9,075 bases of DNA from DASUBV01 sp035763085 (GCA_035763085.1 DASUBV010000090.1:1-9075), one strand, 5' to 3'. Shown: positions 1 to 6,322, counted from the stretch's first letter. A program made the numbers and translations. Notes: generated from the letters alone by a model not told the origin.

Positions 1-216
1 CACTCAGATCACGATGGCACGAGCAAGCGACCCTGTCGACGCTGGTCAGGGGCGTGCTTGGACCTCACGTGCCCGTGCAGGGCGGCAATGCGCTACGCCG
101 ACGGTGGGCGCGCCCCCTCGTATGAGCGAAGCACCCGCTCACCTGTCCTGCCTGGTGCGCCCGTCAGACGTGCTGATCCCCGGGAAACGCAATGGGCCGG
201 CCGGTCCCGTCTCGCT
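1..216. other. left-edge region with no supportable gene
   Basis: Open frames cross this stretch on both strands, but their translations are rich in Arg, Pro and Ala and show no family signature, so I call no gene. It lies downstream of the minus-strand gene ending at 217. Two weak structures are visible: an imperfect hairpin (arms CAAGC..CCCTG at 24-35 and CAGGG..GCTTG at 47-60) and a near-palindrome, GGGCCGGCCGGTCCC, at about 192-206. Neither is followed by a T-tract on the minus strand, so a terminator is possible but not shown. A gene truncated by the window edge cannot be excluded. Confidence 0.4.
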
Positions 217-993
217 TCAAGCGCCGCCCGCCAGCAGGATGTCCAGGTCCCGCTCAGCGTACATGCGGTGGTGCCACTCCTCGCTGAGGATTACCAGCAG
301 GCACTGACGCACGGGCAAGCTCCTCGGCGGGGGCCAGCCAGGGCCCTCGACCGGGTCGGTGTGGGCCGCCAGCGACTCGCCGGTCAGGCCCTCGATGACC
401 TGCCGTACCGTGGCCATCCGGTCGCGGCGCAGTTCGAGCACCGTGTCGAGCGAGGGCCGTGCGTCCCGGTCGCGGGGCACCCCTGGCGTGTCCTCCATGC
501 CGTCCCAGGGCAGGTCCAGGGCATCCCACGGCGCGGGATCGCCCAGGATTCCCCGCCTGATCCAGGCGTCGGTGGCGAACACGAGGTGGCGCAGTGTCTC
601 GGTGAACGACCACTCGCCGTTGACCGACTCGTGCAGGAGCTCAGGTGGCTGTCGGCGGGCCCGTTCGACGGTCTCCCCCCAGAGCCGCTCGATGACGTCC
701 CACGCCTCGCGGAAGCCGGCCGGATCAGCCGGGCGCAGCCTGGCCCGGTCTGGGTCACGCTTGTTGAGCTCGGCCTCGATCAGGGAGCCGACATCGACGT
801 CATTGATCGTCAGGTTGATGACCTCGCCATGGATGTCGGCGTCGATGAGGTCGACGTCCTGCATCCGGGCACCGGTCAGGTCGACACTGCGGAATTCGGC
901 GCCGCTCAGATCGACTAGCTGCAGCCGCGCGCCGGTGAGGTCAGTTCGCTCGAACCGGGAACCACGCAGATCGGCGCCGATGAAGTCAGCCAT
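217..993 (-). CDS. pentapeptide-repeat / DinB-superfamily fusion protein
   Basis: This 258-residue cytoplasmic protein has two parts. Residues 2 to about 67 are pentapeptide repeats of the A(D/N)LxG type (ADLRG, TDLTG, VDLSG, VDLTG and so on), which normally fold as a right-handed beta-helix. Residues about 85-258 look like a DinB/YfiT four-helix domain: H136 in a helix starting SFTETLRH, and an ExxxH motif E238..H242 in EEWHHRMYAERDL. DinB proteins usually bind a metal with a His/Glu-or-His/His triad, and actinobacterial relatives include thiol-dependent transferases that use mycothiol. H136, E238 and H242 are therefore my predicted ligands; substrate and reaction are unknown. The ATG at 993 has no Shine-Dalgarno sequence, but a TATGTT hexamer lies 6 nt upstream, suggesting a leaderless transcript. 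It is divergent from the alcohol dehydrogenase. The fusion is clear from sequence; the function is not. Confidence 0.85.
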   Translation of the reverse strand: MADFIGADLRGSRFERTDLTGARLQLVDLSGAEFRSVDLTGARMQDVDLIDADIHGEVINLTINDVDVGSLIEAELNKRDPDRARLRPADPAGFREAWDVIERLWGETVERARRQPPELLHESVNGEWSFTETLRHLVFATDAWIRRGILGDPAPWDALDLPWDGMEDTPGVPRDRDARPSLDTVLELRRDRMATVRQVIEGLTGESLAAHTDPVEGPGWPPPRSLPVRQCLLVILSEEWHHRMYAERDLDILLAGGA

Positions 994-999
994 GCGACG

Positions 1000-1005
1000 A
1001 ACATA
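1000..1005 (-). promoter_or_regulatory. candidate -10 element (TATGTT) of the pentapeptide/DinB gene
   Basis: Read on the minus strand, TATGTT fits the actinobacterial -10 pattern TANNNT and sits six bases before the ATG at 993. Transcription would then start at or next to the start codon, giving a leaderless mRNA, which agrees with the missing Shine-Dalgarno sequence. No good -35 is visible. Just upstream at 1008-1024 is a short dyad (GACCG and CGGTC arms around a 7-bp centre) that could be an operator. Confidence 0.45.
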
Positions 1006-1177
1006 GTGACCGGTACCGACGGTCCGCTTCCCAGCCGGCGGGCAGCGCCATCAGCGCCCCGGCGCTCAGCCTGCGTGGCACGCGATGACCCCGGCGCCGA
1101 CCCCGCCGCCACAACCGGCGGGCCGGGTCAGGGAGCGGGACGCGCGCGACACTGGGGCCGACCGTGGCGGGAAACGC

Positions 1178-1183
1178 GGGAGG
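1178..1183 (+). promoter_or_regulatory. ribosome binding site GGGAGG that fixes the alcohol dehydrogenase start
   Basis: GGGAGG lies six bases before the ATG at 1190. The same frame stays open back to an ATG at 1085, but the extra 35 residues are Pro/Arg-rich and unlike this family, so this site decides the start. Confidence 0.7.
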
Positions 1184-1189
1184 TGCAGG

Positions 1190-2236
1190 ATGCGTGCTGT
1201 GCTCTACCGGGAGTTCGGCGGCGCCGCGGGCGTCGAGCAGGTGCCCGACCCGGCGCCGCCCCCCGGCGGGGTGGTCGTCCGGGTGCTGGCTACCGGCCTG
1301 TGCCGCAGCGACTGGCACGGCTGGGCGGGCCACGACCCCGACATCACGCTGCCGCACGTGCCGGGGCACGAGTTCGCCGGGACCATCGCCGCGGCCGGCG
1401 CGGACGTGACCGGCTGGCGGGCCGGCGACCGGGTGACCGCGCCGTTCGTGTGCGCGTGCGGGCGCTGCGCGGCCTGCGCGGCCGGCGATCAGCAGGTCTG
1501 CGAGCAGCAGGCGCAGCCCGGCTTCACCTACTGGGGCTCGTTCGCCGACTACGTCGTGGTCCCGGCCGCCGAGGTCAACCTGGTCCGGCTGGCCGGCGAG
1601 CTGCCCTATGCCGCTGCGGCCGCGCTGGGCTGTCGGTTCGCGACAGCCTACCGGGCGGTGGCCGACCAGGGCCGGCTGCGCGCCGGTGAGTGGGTCGCGG
1701 TGCACGGCTGCGGCGGCGTGGGCCTGTCGGCCGTCATGATCGCCGCGGCAGCCGGAGCCCGGGTAGTGGCGGTCGACGTCAGCGCGGCCGCCCTGGACCT
1801 GGCCCGGCGCTGCGGAGCGGAAACCGGCGTCAATGCCGGACCGGAGGTCGATGTGGCCGACGCGGTCGTGCAGCTCACCGGCGGCGGCGCGCACCTGTCG
1901 CTCGACGCGCTGGGCAGCGAGCCGACCTGCTCAAACTCCATCCTGAGCCTGCGCCGCCGGGGCCGCCACGTCCAGGTCGGGCTGCTGCCGGCCGCGCTGG
2001 GCCGCCCCCGGCTGCCGATGGACCGGGTGATCGCCGCCGAGCTGGAGATCCTGGGCAGCCATGGCATGCCGGCGCACGCCTACCCGCGGCTGCTGGCCCT
2101 GATCGAGGCCGGCCGCCTGGACCCCGGCCTGCTGGTGACAGAGACGCTTGACCTCGATGCCGCGCCCGGCGCGCTGACCTCGATGGACCAGCAGCCGCAG
2201 CCCGGCATCCGGCTCATCGAGCCCGCCCGGGCCTGA
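1190..2236 (+). CDS. zinc-dependent alcohol dehydrogenase (medium-chain dehydrogenase/reductase)
   Basis: This 348-residue cytoplasmic enzyme should oxidise an alcohol, or reduce the matching carbonyl, with a nicotinamide cofactor. The GroES-like N-terminal domain carries the catalytic zinc ligands C38 (GLCRSDWHG), H60-E61 (VPGHEFAG) and C148 (LGCRFATAY). The structural zinc ligands are C90, C93, C96 and C104 in the usual CxxCxxCx7C spacing. The Rossmann domain has GCGGVG at 163-168, and D186 at the end of the second strand favours NAD over NADP. Length is normal and no key residue is missing. The start is set by GGGAGG at 1178-1183. It stands alone between the divergent DinB-fusion gene and the downstream DUF2695 gene, 123 bp away, so context does not reveal the substrate. 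Family assignment is firm; substrate is unknown. No convincing -10 or terminator was found. Confidence 0.93.
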   Translation: MRAVLYREFGGAAGVEQVPDPAPPPGGVVVRVLATGLCRSDWHGWAGHDPDITLPHVPGHEFAGTIAAAGADVTGWRAGDRVTAPFVCACGRCAACAAGDQQVCEQQAQPGFTYWGSFADYVVVPAAEVNLVRLAGELPYAAAAALGCRFATAYRAVADQGRLRAGEWVAVHGCGGVGLSAVMIAAAAGARVVAVDVSAAALDLARRCGAETGVNAGPEVDVADAVVQLTGGGAHLSLDALGSEPTCSNSILSLRRRGRHVQVGLLPAALGRPRLPMDRVIAAELEILGSHGMPAHAYPRLLALIEAGRLDPGLLVTETLDLDAAPGALTSMDQQPQPGIRLIEPARA

Positions 2237-2287
2237 GGCACCTGGACGCGACGCCCCCGCGCTCGTCGTCGCTGCTGGCCGCGGAGA

Positions 2288-2332
2288 CTGTCGGCAGCGC
2301 GCGATACAACAGAACCGGCGGGGCGCCGACAG
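2288..2332. repeat. 8-bp inverted repeat in the DUF2695 upstream region
   Basis: CTGTCGGC at 2288-2295 and GCCGACAG at 2325-2332 are perfect inverted copies separated by 29 bases. The spacer holds the only A/T-richer patch of this intergenic region (GATACAACAGAAC, about 2303-2315), where a promoter might lie. It could be a split operator or a leader hairpin. Eight-base matches arise by chance in GC-rich DNA, so this is tentative. Confidence 0.25.
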
Positions 2333-2359
2333 CGGGCACGACAAGCAGGGAGAACGGGG

Positions 2360-2710
2360 ATGGCGGAGGAGTTTGCTGACAAGGTCGAGGCCGAGGTCGC
2401 CTGGCTGTCCAGGCAGCTGACCGAGCCGGGAGAGCGGGAGTGCCTGCGCTGCTTCCTGCTCCGGATGATCACCGAGTTCGGCTGTGACGGCACGCACCGG
2501 TGGGCCATCCGGTGGCGCCTGGAGCGCGCGCCGCGGGCTCGCGGGCTGCTGCGCCGGCTGGAGCGGCTGGGCGGGTGCTGTGACTGCGAGATCCTGCTCA
2601 ACGTGTTCCCGGACTACCCCGAGGCCGACGGGCGGCTGCCCTGCGCGGGCCAGCCGCAGGCCGGCTCGGCGGTGCCCTGCGACCTGCGGGCGCTGCGCCG
2701 CAGCGCGTAG
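2360..2710 (+). CDS. DUF2695 family protein, cysteine-rich, unknown function
   Basis: This 116-residue soluble protein matches what I recall of DUF2695: a CLxCFLxRM segment, then FGCDGTHRW, a PRARGLLRRLERLGGCCDCE segment and ILLNVFP. Seven of its nine cysteines fall in the conserved part (C28, C31, C42, C73, C74, C76) or just after it (C95), and H46 is close by. The C28xxC31, C42xxxH46 and C74xC76 spacing suggests a metal site, probably zinc, but that is inference. No membrane segment or signal peptide is visible. The ATG at 2360 is supported by AGGGAG at 2347-2352, seven bases upstream. It converges on the RNase D gene with only 9 bp between stops, and a hairpin covers its last codons. No function is known to me and the neighbours do not suggest one. 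Confidence 0.87.
   Translation: MAEEFADKVEAEVAWLSRQLTEPGERECLRCFLLRMITEFGCDGTHRWAIRWRLERAPRARGLLRRLERLGGCCDCEILLNVFPDYPEADGRLPCAGQPQAGSAVPCDLRALRRSA
2690..2706. terminator. hairpin at the convergent DUF2695 / RNase D 3' ends
   Basis: GCGCTGCG (2690-2697) and CGCAGCGC (2699-2706) form a perfect inverted repeat around one base, ending just before the DUF2695 stop codon. Its position between convergent genes would suit termination in both directions, but there is no T-tract and it lies inside coding sequence, so it may simply reflect GC-rich codons. Confidence 0.3.
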
Positions 2711-2719
2711 CCGCCCGGG

Positions 2720-4027
2720 CTAGAGGTCGTCGCCTTTCTCGGCGACGCGCATCAGCGCGCGGGAGATCGGCAGCGCGGTGAGGCCGACCTGCCAGGGCCG
2801 GGCTCCGTAGCCGGTCAGGCCGGCGCTCACGGCGGTGGGCGTCGGGTCGGCGGGCGGCTGCCAGGACAGCCGGCGGACGGCGTCGGGCGGCAGCAGGTTC
2901 TCAGTCGGCAGGCCGTTGGCATCGGCCAGCGCCGCCACGGCGGCGCGGACCGCCACCAGCCGGCGGGCTGCCTCCGGGTCGCGGTCGGCCCAGCGGTGCG
3001 CCGGCGGCGGGCCGTCGCTGGGCGGGGCCGAGGACTCGGGCAGCGACCGGTCGGCCAGGGCCCGGGCGCGGCCCACGGCCGCGCTCCAGTCCTCCATGTA
3101 CCGCTTGGCCCCGCGGCCGGTGAAGCCGCTGACCTCGGTGAGCCGGGTGGTCACGGCCGGGATGGCGCGCGCCGCCTCCACGATGGCCCGGTCGGGCAGC
3201 ACCTTGGTGGGGGACAGGTCGCGGTCCCGGGCGATCCGGTCACGCTCCAGCCACAGCTCGCGGACGATGGCCAGGCCGCGCCGGTTGCGGACCCGGTGAA
3301 TGCCGGAGGTGCGGCGCCAGGGGTCGGGGCGCGGCTCGGGCGGGCCGGCGGCCAGCACGGCCGCGAACTCCTGCCGCGCCCACTCCAGCTTGCCCTGGTC
3401 GGTCAGCTGCCGGGCGAGCAGGTCGCGCAGCTCGACGAGCACCTCGACATCGAGCGCGGCGTAGCGCAGCCACTCCTCCGGCAGCGGCCGGGTCGACCAG
3501 TCGGCGGCCGAGTGCGTCTTCTCCAGGCGCAGCCCGAGTAGTTCCTCGACCATGGTGGCCAGGCCTACTCGCGGATAGCCGAGCAGCCGGCCGGCCATCT
3601 CGGTATCGAACACGGTGCGCGGCTTGTAGCCGAGCTCGGCCAGGCACGGCAGGTCCTGCGAGGCCGCGTGCAGCACGGCCTCGGTGCCGGCCAGGGCCTC
3701 GTCCAGCTCAGCCAGGTCCGGGCAGGCGACCGGGTCGATCAGCACCGTGCCGGCACTGCGGCGGCGCAGCTGGACCAGGAAGGCGCGGTGCCCGTAACGG
3801 AAGCCCGAGGCCCGCTCGGCATCGACGGCGACCGGCCCGGAGCCGGCCTGCAGGGCCCCGATCGCGTCGCGCAGCGCGGCCGCGCTGGTCACCAGCGGCG
3901 GCAGGCCGTCGCGCGGCTCGAGCAGCGGGACGACCGGCCGTTCCTGCCCGGTCTCGGCGTGCCCTGAGTCGGCGTGCTCTGCCGCTGCGTCCGCGCTGCC
4001 CCCTTCGCCCCCGGGCGGGGCGGTCAC
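2720..4027 (-). CDS. rnd: ribonuclease D, DEDDy 3'-5' exonuclease with HRDC region
   Basis: This 435-residue cytoplasmic exoribonuclease would trim RNA 3' ends, in E. coli RNase D chiefly tRNA and other stable RNA precursors. The exonuclease fold spans about residues 60-210. Motif I is D69xE71 (VAVDAERA), motif II is D125 (HAASQDLPCL) and motif III is Y199xxxD203 (YAALD), so the DEDDy set is complete. An HRDC domain follows at about 240-313 and a second HRDC-like segment at about 340-425, as in other actinobacterial RNase D proteins. Residues 1-40 are an acidic, Ala/Gly-rich, probably disordered tail. The GTG start at 4027 overlaps the DUF3000 stop as GTGA, implying translational coupling. 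It is the last gene of a three-gene operon and its stop is 9 bp from convergent DUF2695. The same DUF3000-RNase D pair occurs in M. tuberculosis (Rv2680-Rv2681). Biochemical class is firm; the natural RNA substrate is unknown. Confidence 0.94.
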   Translation of the reverse strand: MTAPPGGEGGSADAAAEHADSGHAETGQERPVVPLLEPRDGLPPLVTSAAALRDAIGALQAGSGPVAVDAERASGFRYGHRAFLVQLRRRSAGTVLIDPVACPDLAELDEALAGTEAVLHAASQDLPCLAELGYKPRTVFDTEMAGRLLGYPRVGLATMVEELLGLRLEKTHSAADWSTRPLPEEWLRYAALDVEVLVELRDLLARQLTDQGKLEWARQEFAAVLAAGPPEPRPDPWRRTSGIHRVRNRRGLAIVRELWLERDRIARDRDLSPTKVLPDRAIVEAARAIPAVTTRLTEVSGFTGRGAKRYMEDWSAAVGRARALADRSLPESSAPPSDGPPPAHRWADRDPEAARRLVAVRAAVAALADANGLPTENLLPPDAVRRLSWQPPADPTPTAVSAGLTGYGARPWQVGLTALPISRALMRVAEKGDDL

Positions 4028-4749
4028 GGCTGCCGCCTGCGGCGTGACGGCCGCAGCGCGGAAACCCCCAGCGGCGGCAGGCCGGCTGCCATGCAGAGCG
4101 CGTCACACCACGCGGCCACGTGGCCCTCCAGGGCCGGCGGCTCGTCCTCGCCGGCCGCCGGTGACCAGGAGGCGCGCAGCTCGAAGCCCGTGGACATCGG
4201 CTCGTCCTGCTTGGCGCCGAAGCCCTCGGTCACCACCCGGGTCACGGTGCCGCTGGTCTGCCCGTACCCGCCGGCCGTGGCATCCAGGGCCTCGATCAGC
4301 CAGCTCCAGCCGACTTCGGAGATCATCGGGTCGGCCGCGATCTCGGGATCCAGCTCGGTGCGGACGTAGGCGATGATCCGGTACTGCCCAGCCCAGCCTT
4401 CCTGGCCAGCCGGGTCATACAGCAGGACGAACTTGCCCCAGCCGATTTCGTTGTCATCTTCACCATTATCGGTGACCGACGCGGCGATGGCGGCGGCATA
4501 CGGGGCCAGCCGCCGGGGCGGCGGCTCGCTGTCGAACGTCAGTTCGGTGCGGGCAGCCCGCTGCGCGGCCAGGCCGGCCTCCAGCCCGCGGACGGCGAGC
4601 CGGAACATGGCCTCGTCGGCGCTGGCTTCCACGGGCTTGGCTTTCACAGGCTGGGTACTCCCGGACAGGGCTCTGGCATGCTGAGCATTCCCCGGCTGGC
4701 CGCTCCCAGTCCGGGGGGCGGCCAGCAGCGTGGTCTGGGCGTTGGGCAC
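4024..4749 (-). CDS. DUF3000 family protein, unknown function
   Basis: This 241-residue soluble protein fits the actinobacterial DUF3000 family. Landmarks are RLAPYAAAI (80-88), KFVLLYDPAGQEGW (106-119), YRIIAYVRTELDPEIAADP (123-141), VGWSWLIEAL (146-155), SGTVTRVVTEGFG (166-178), RASWSP (192-197) and AWCDALCMAAGLPP (213-226). It ends in a basic tail, RPSRRRRQP. Residues 1 to about 47 are a variable, probably disordered extension. I chose the GTG at 4749 because GAGG at 4761-4764 precedes it by 11 bases; an ATG at 4608 (residue 48) would drop the extension but keep the core. The ribosome binding site overlaps the stop of the zinc-ribbon gene, and the stop overlaps the RNase D start, so all three are probably translated together. 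No function is known for this family; the conserved link with RNase D suggests a role in RNA metabolism, which is inference only. Confidence 0.9.
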   Translation of the reverse strand: MPNAQTTLLAAPRTGSGQPGNAQHARALSGSTQPVKAKPVEASADEAMFRLAVRGLEAGLAAQRAARTELTFDSEPPPRRLAPYAAAIAASVTDNGEDDNEIGWGKFVLLYDPAGQEGWAGQYRIIAYVRTELDPEIAADPMISEVGWSWLIEALDATAGGYGQTSGTVTRVVTEGFGAKQDEPMSTGFELRASWSPAAGEDEPPALEGHVAAWCDALCMAAGLPPLGVSALRPSRRRRQP

Positions 4750-4762
4750 GGGCGCGAGTTCC

Positions 4763-4966
4763 TCATGCCACCCGGTGCAGCTCAGCGGCCTCGGCCGGCT
4801 CGGCCGCCTGCCAGGCCACGCCGATCAGCAGCGCGGCGCCGCAGGCGGTGCACGACCACTCGGGGCACTCGCCACCGGGTTCGTCTGGGCATTGTCCCTG
4901 GTCATGGTGCTGCTCGAACGGGCGATCCCAGCCACAGTCGGGGCAATGCCGGGTGACCTGTGTCAT
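4763..4966 (-). CDS. small zinc-ribbon protein, unknown function
   Basis: This 67-residue protein has two CxxC knuckles, C8xxC11 (CPDCG) and C39xxC42 (CTACG), typical of a rubredoxin-like zinc ribbon. Two further cysteines, C26 and C34 (CPDEPGGECP), lie in the loop between them with His20-His21 nearby. The acidic C-terminal tail is Ala/Glu-rich. The start at 4966 is set by a perfect AGGAGG at 4974-4979, seven bases upstream, the strongest ribosome binding site in the window. The same frame is open much further back (to about 6304), but that is an antisense shadow of hemE. It is the first gene of the operon with DUF3000 and RNase D, 13 bp ahead of DUF3000. It is probably a small nucleic-acid- or protein-binding adaptor; the exact family is unknown to me. 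Confidence 0.82.
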   Translation of the reverse strand: MTQVTRHCPDCGWDRPFEQHHDQGQCPDEPGGECPEWSCTACGAALLIGVAWQAAEPAEAAELHRVA

Positions 4967-4973
4967 CTGGAAG

Positions 4974-4979
4974 CCTCCT
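4974..4979 (-). promoter_or_regulatory. consensus ribosome binding site AGGAGG of the zinc-ribbon gene
   Basis: The plus-strand bases CCTCCT read AGGAGG on the minus strand, seven bases before the ATG at 4966. This full match to the anti-Shine-Dalgarno sequence is what makes the 67-codon gene credible and sets its start. Confidence 0.8.
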
Positions 4980-5047
4980 ACCTTGCTTATGCAGGACCGA
5001 TGCTGGCACGGCCGCGGCCCCGGGCTGCGGACCCCGGACGGCGTGTC

Positions 5048-5078
5048 ATGCGGGCTTTTGACGGAAAATCCCCCGCAT
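5048..5078. repeat. 31-bp inverted repeat with A/T core, candidate operator or hairpin
   Basis: ATGCGGG (5048-5054) and CCCGCAT (5072-5078) are perfect 7-bp inverted arms. Inside them TTTT (5056-5059) and AAAA (5065-5068) form a second inverted pair around GACGG, giving a two-tier dyad. An A/T-rich core is conspicuous in this GC-rich region. It lies about 82 bp upstream of the zinc-ribbon start and 206 bp upstream of hemE. It could bind a dimeric regulator or fold as RNA. The minus-strand copy is not followed by a T-tract, so it is not an obvious terminator. Confidence 0.4.
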
Positions 5079-5271
5079 CGTGGCCAGCCAGGCACCGCCG
5101 GGCTGTGCTCAGCTGCTGGCTCACCTCCGGGGCGCCAGGTGGTACCGCCGTCCCTCGTCGCTGTGCTGCCCGGCTCGCCCGGGCTCCTTCGTCCAGGTGG
5201 CGGCGCGTCCCTCCGGCTTGCTCGCGGCAGCAGCGCCCGGGCGGGCGTGCGGGGGGCGGCGGCACCTGTGA

Positions 5272-5277
5272 GACGAT
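5272..5277 (+). promoter_or_regulatory. weak candidate -10 element (GACGAT) of hemE
   Basis: GACGAT keeps the A at position 2 and T at position 6 of TANNNT but lacks the first T. It lies exactly seven bases before the hemE GTG at 5285, the same spacing as at the deaminase gene. No -35 is visible. Its support is position plus the lack of a properly spaced Shine-Dalgarno sequence. Confidence 0.25.
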
Positions 5278-5284
5278 CCGGAGT

Positions 5285-6322
5285 GTGACCTCCGCTGCCG
5301 ACCAGTCCCCGTTCCTGCGCGCCTGCCGCGGGCAGGAACGGCCCTATACGCCGGTCTGGTACATGCGCCAGGCTGGCCGTGCGCTGCCCGAGTACCACCG
5401 GGTGCGGGCCGGGATACCGATGCTCGAGGCGTGCTCGACGCCGGACCTCATCACCGAGCTCACGCTGCAGCCGGTGCGCCGGTATGACGTGGATGCCGCG
5501 ATTTTCTTCAGCGACATCGTGGTCCCGCTGCGGGCGATCGGCGTGGACATCGACATCAAGCCAGGCGCCGGGCCGGTCGTCGGTGAGCCGATCCGGTCCG
5601 AGGCCGGCCTGCGCCGCCTGCGCCCGCTGGAGGTCGGCGACGTCCCGTTCGTGACCGAGGCCGTCACCAGCCTGGTGGCCGAGCTCGGCGCCAGGCCGCT
5701 CATCGGCTTCGCCGGGGGCCCGTTTACCCTGGCCTGCTACCTGGTGGACGGCGGCCCGTCGAAGAACTTCGAGATCACCAAGTCGCTGATGTACGGGCAG
5801 CCGCGGCTGTGGGAGAAGCTGCTCAGCAGGCTGACCGACATCACGATCGAGTTCCTGCGGGTCCAGGTCGCGGCCGGGGCCTCGGCCGTGCAGCTGTTCG
5901 ACTCCTGGGCCGGGGCGCTGAGCCCGGCCGACTACCGCGCCCTGGTGCAGCCGCACAGCGCGCGGGTCTTCGCGGCGCTGGCCGAGGCCGGCGTGCCCCG
6001 GATCCACTTCGGAGTCGGCACCGGCGAGCTGCTCGGCGCGCTGGGCGAGGCGGGCGCTGACGTGGTCGGCGTCGACTGGCGGGTCCCGCTGGATGAGGCG
6101 GCTCGCCGGGTCGGTCCCGGCAAGGCGCTGCAGGGCAACCTCGACCCGGCCATGCTGATGGCGCCGTGGGACGTGATCGAGGCCCGGGCCAGGGAGATCC
6201 TGGACCGCGGCCGCGCGGCCCGCGGGCATGTCTTCAACCTCGGCCACGGCGTGCTGCCCGAGACCGATCCCGACGTGCTGGCCCGGCTGACCGGCCTGGT
6301 CCACGAGGCATCAGCCGCCTGA
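5285..6322 (+). CDS. hemE: uroporphyrinogen decarboxylase
   Basis: HemE removes four acetate carboxyl groups from uroporphyrinogen III to give coproporphyrinogen III in the cytoplasm. The 345-residue length matches the family. Signature 1, PVWYMRQAGR (23-32), supplies R28 and R32; D77 in FFSD is the essential substrate-binding aspartate; signature 2 begins GFAGGPFTL (141-149) and includes Y152; H331 lies in NLGHGV. These correspond to human R37, R41, D86, Y164 and H339, so the active site is complete. The frame is open upstream to 4730, but homology begins just before SPFLRAC, so I chose the GTG at 5285. Its only purine-rich neighbour, GGAG at 5280-5283, is too close for a normal ribosome site, so the mRNA may be leaderless. 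It converges on DUF4349 over a shared palindrome, and hemG follows two genes later. Confidence 0.97.
   Translation: MTSAADQSPFLRACRGQERPYTPVWYMRQAGRALPEYHRVRAGIPMLEACSTPDLITELTLQPVRRYDVDAAIFFSDIVVPLRAIGVDIDIKPGAGPVVGEPIRSEAGLRRLRPLEVGDVPFVTEAVTSLVAELGARPLIGFAGGPFTLACYLVDGGPSKNFEITKSLMYGQPRLWEKLLSRLTDITIEFLRVQVAAGASAVQLFDSWAGALSPADYRALVQPHSARVFAALAEAGVPRIHFGVGTGELLGALGEAGADVVGVDWRVPLDEAARRVGPGKALQGNLDPAMLMAPWDVIEARAREILDRGRAARGHVFNLGHGVLPETDPDVLARLTGLVHEASAA

Larger units (their letters stand above)
4967..5284. other. divergent intergenic region between the zinc-ribbon operon and hemE
   Basis: These 318 bp hold no supportable gene; the open plus frame through it translates to Arg/Pro/Ala-rich sequence that resembles nothing and is not part of hemE. 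It must contain the promoters of the operon and of hemE. A/T-richer pockets occur at about 4979-4990 (near the operon start) and 5056-5069, the latter being the core of an inverted repeat. A G-rich run lies at 5239-5262, and a weak -10-like GACGAT sits at 5272-5277 just before hemE. No -35/-10 pair with standard spacing was found on either strand. Confidence 0.6.

Noticed and set aside
83..103. A translation beginning MRYADGG, which resembles the N-terminus of IS630-type transposases.
   Set aside because: Only seven residues fit. The following sequence in all three frames is unlike a transposase and there are no terminal repeats, so this is more likely chance.
58..918. A 286-codon open frame on the plus strand, opposite the pentapeptide/DinB gene.
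   Set aside because: It is the antisense shadow of a gene with clear domain motifs, and its own translation resembles no family.
1085..1189. A 35-codon N-terminal extension of the alcohol dehydrogenase.
   Set aside because: The family starts at MRAVLYREFG, a good ribosome site precedes that ATG, and the extension is Pro/Arg-rich.
5058..5063. TTGACG on the plus strand as a -35 promoter element for hemE.
   Set aside because: No TANNNT lies 16-19 bases downstream, and the bases belong to the inverted repeat core; it is also more than 220 bp from the gene.
5239..5262. A G-rich run just upstream of hemE that could form a G-quadruplex.
   Set aside because: The runs GGG, GGG and GGGGGG do not give four clean three-G tracts with loops; G-rich runs are expected at this base composition.
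4763..6304. A 513-codon open frame on the minus strand running opposite hemE.
   Set aside because: Only the last 67 codons, which have their own AGGAGG, form a gene; the rest is antisense to hemE with no recognisable protein.
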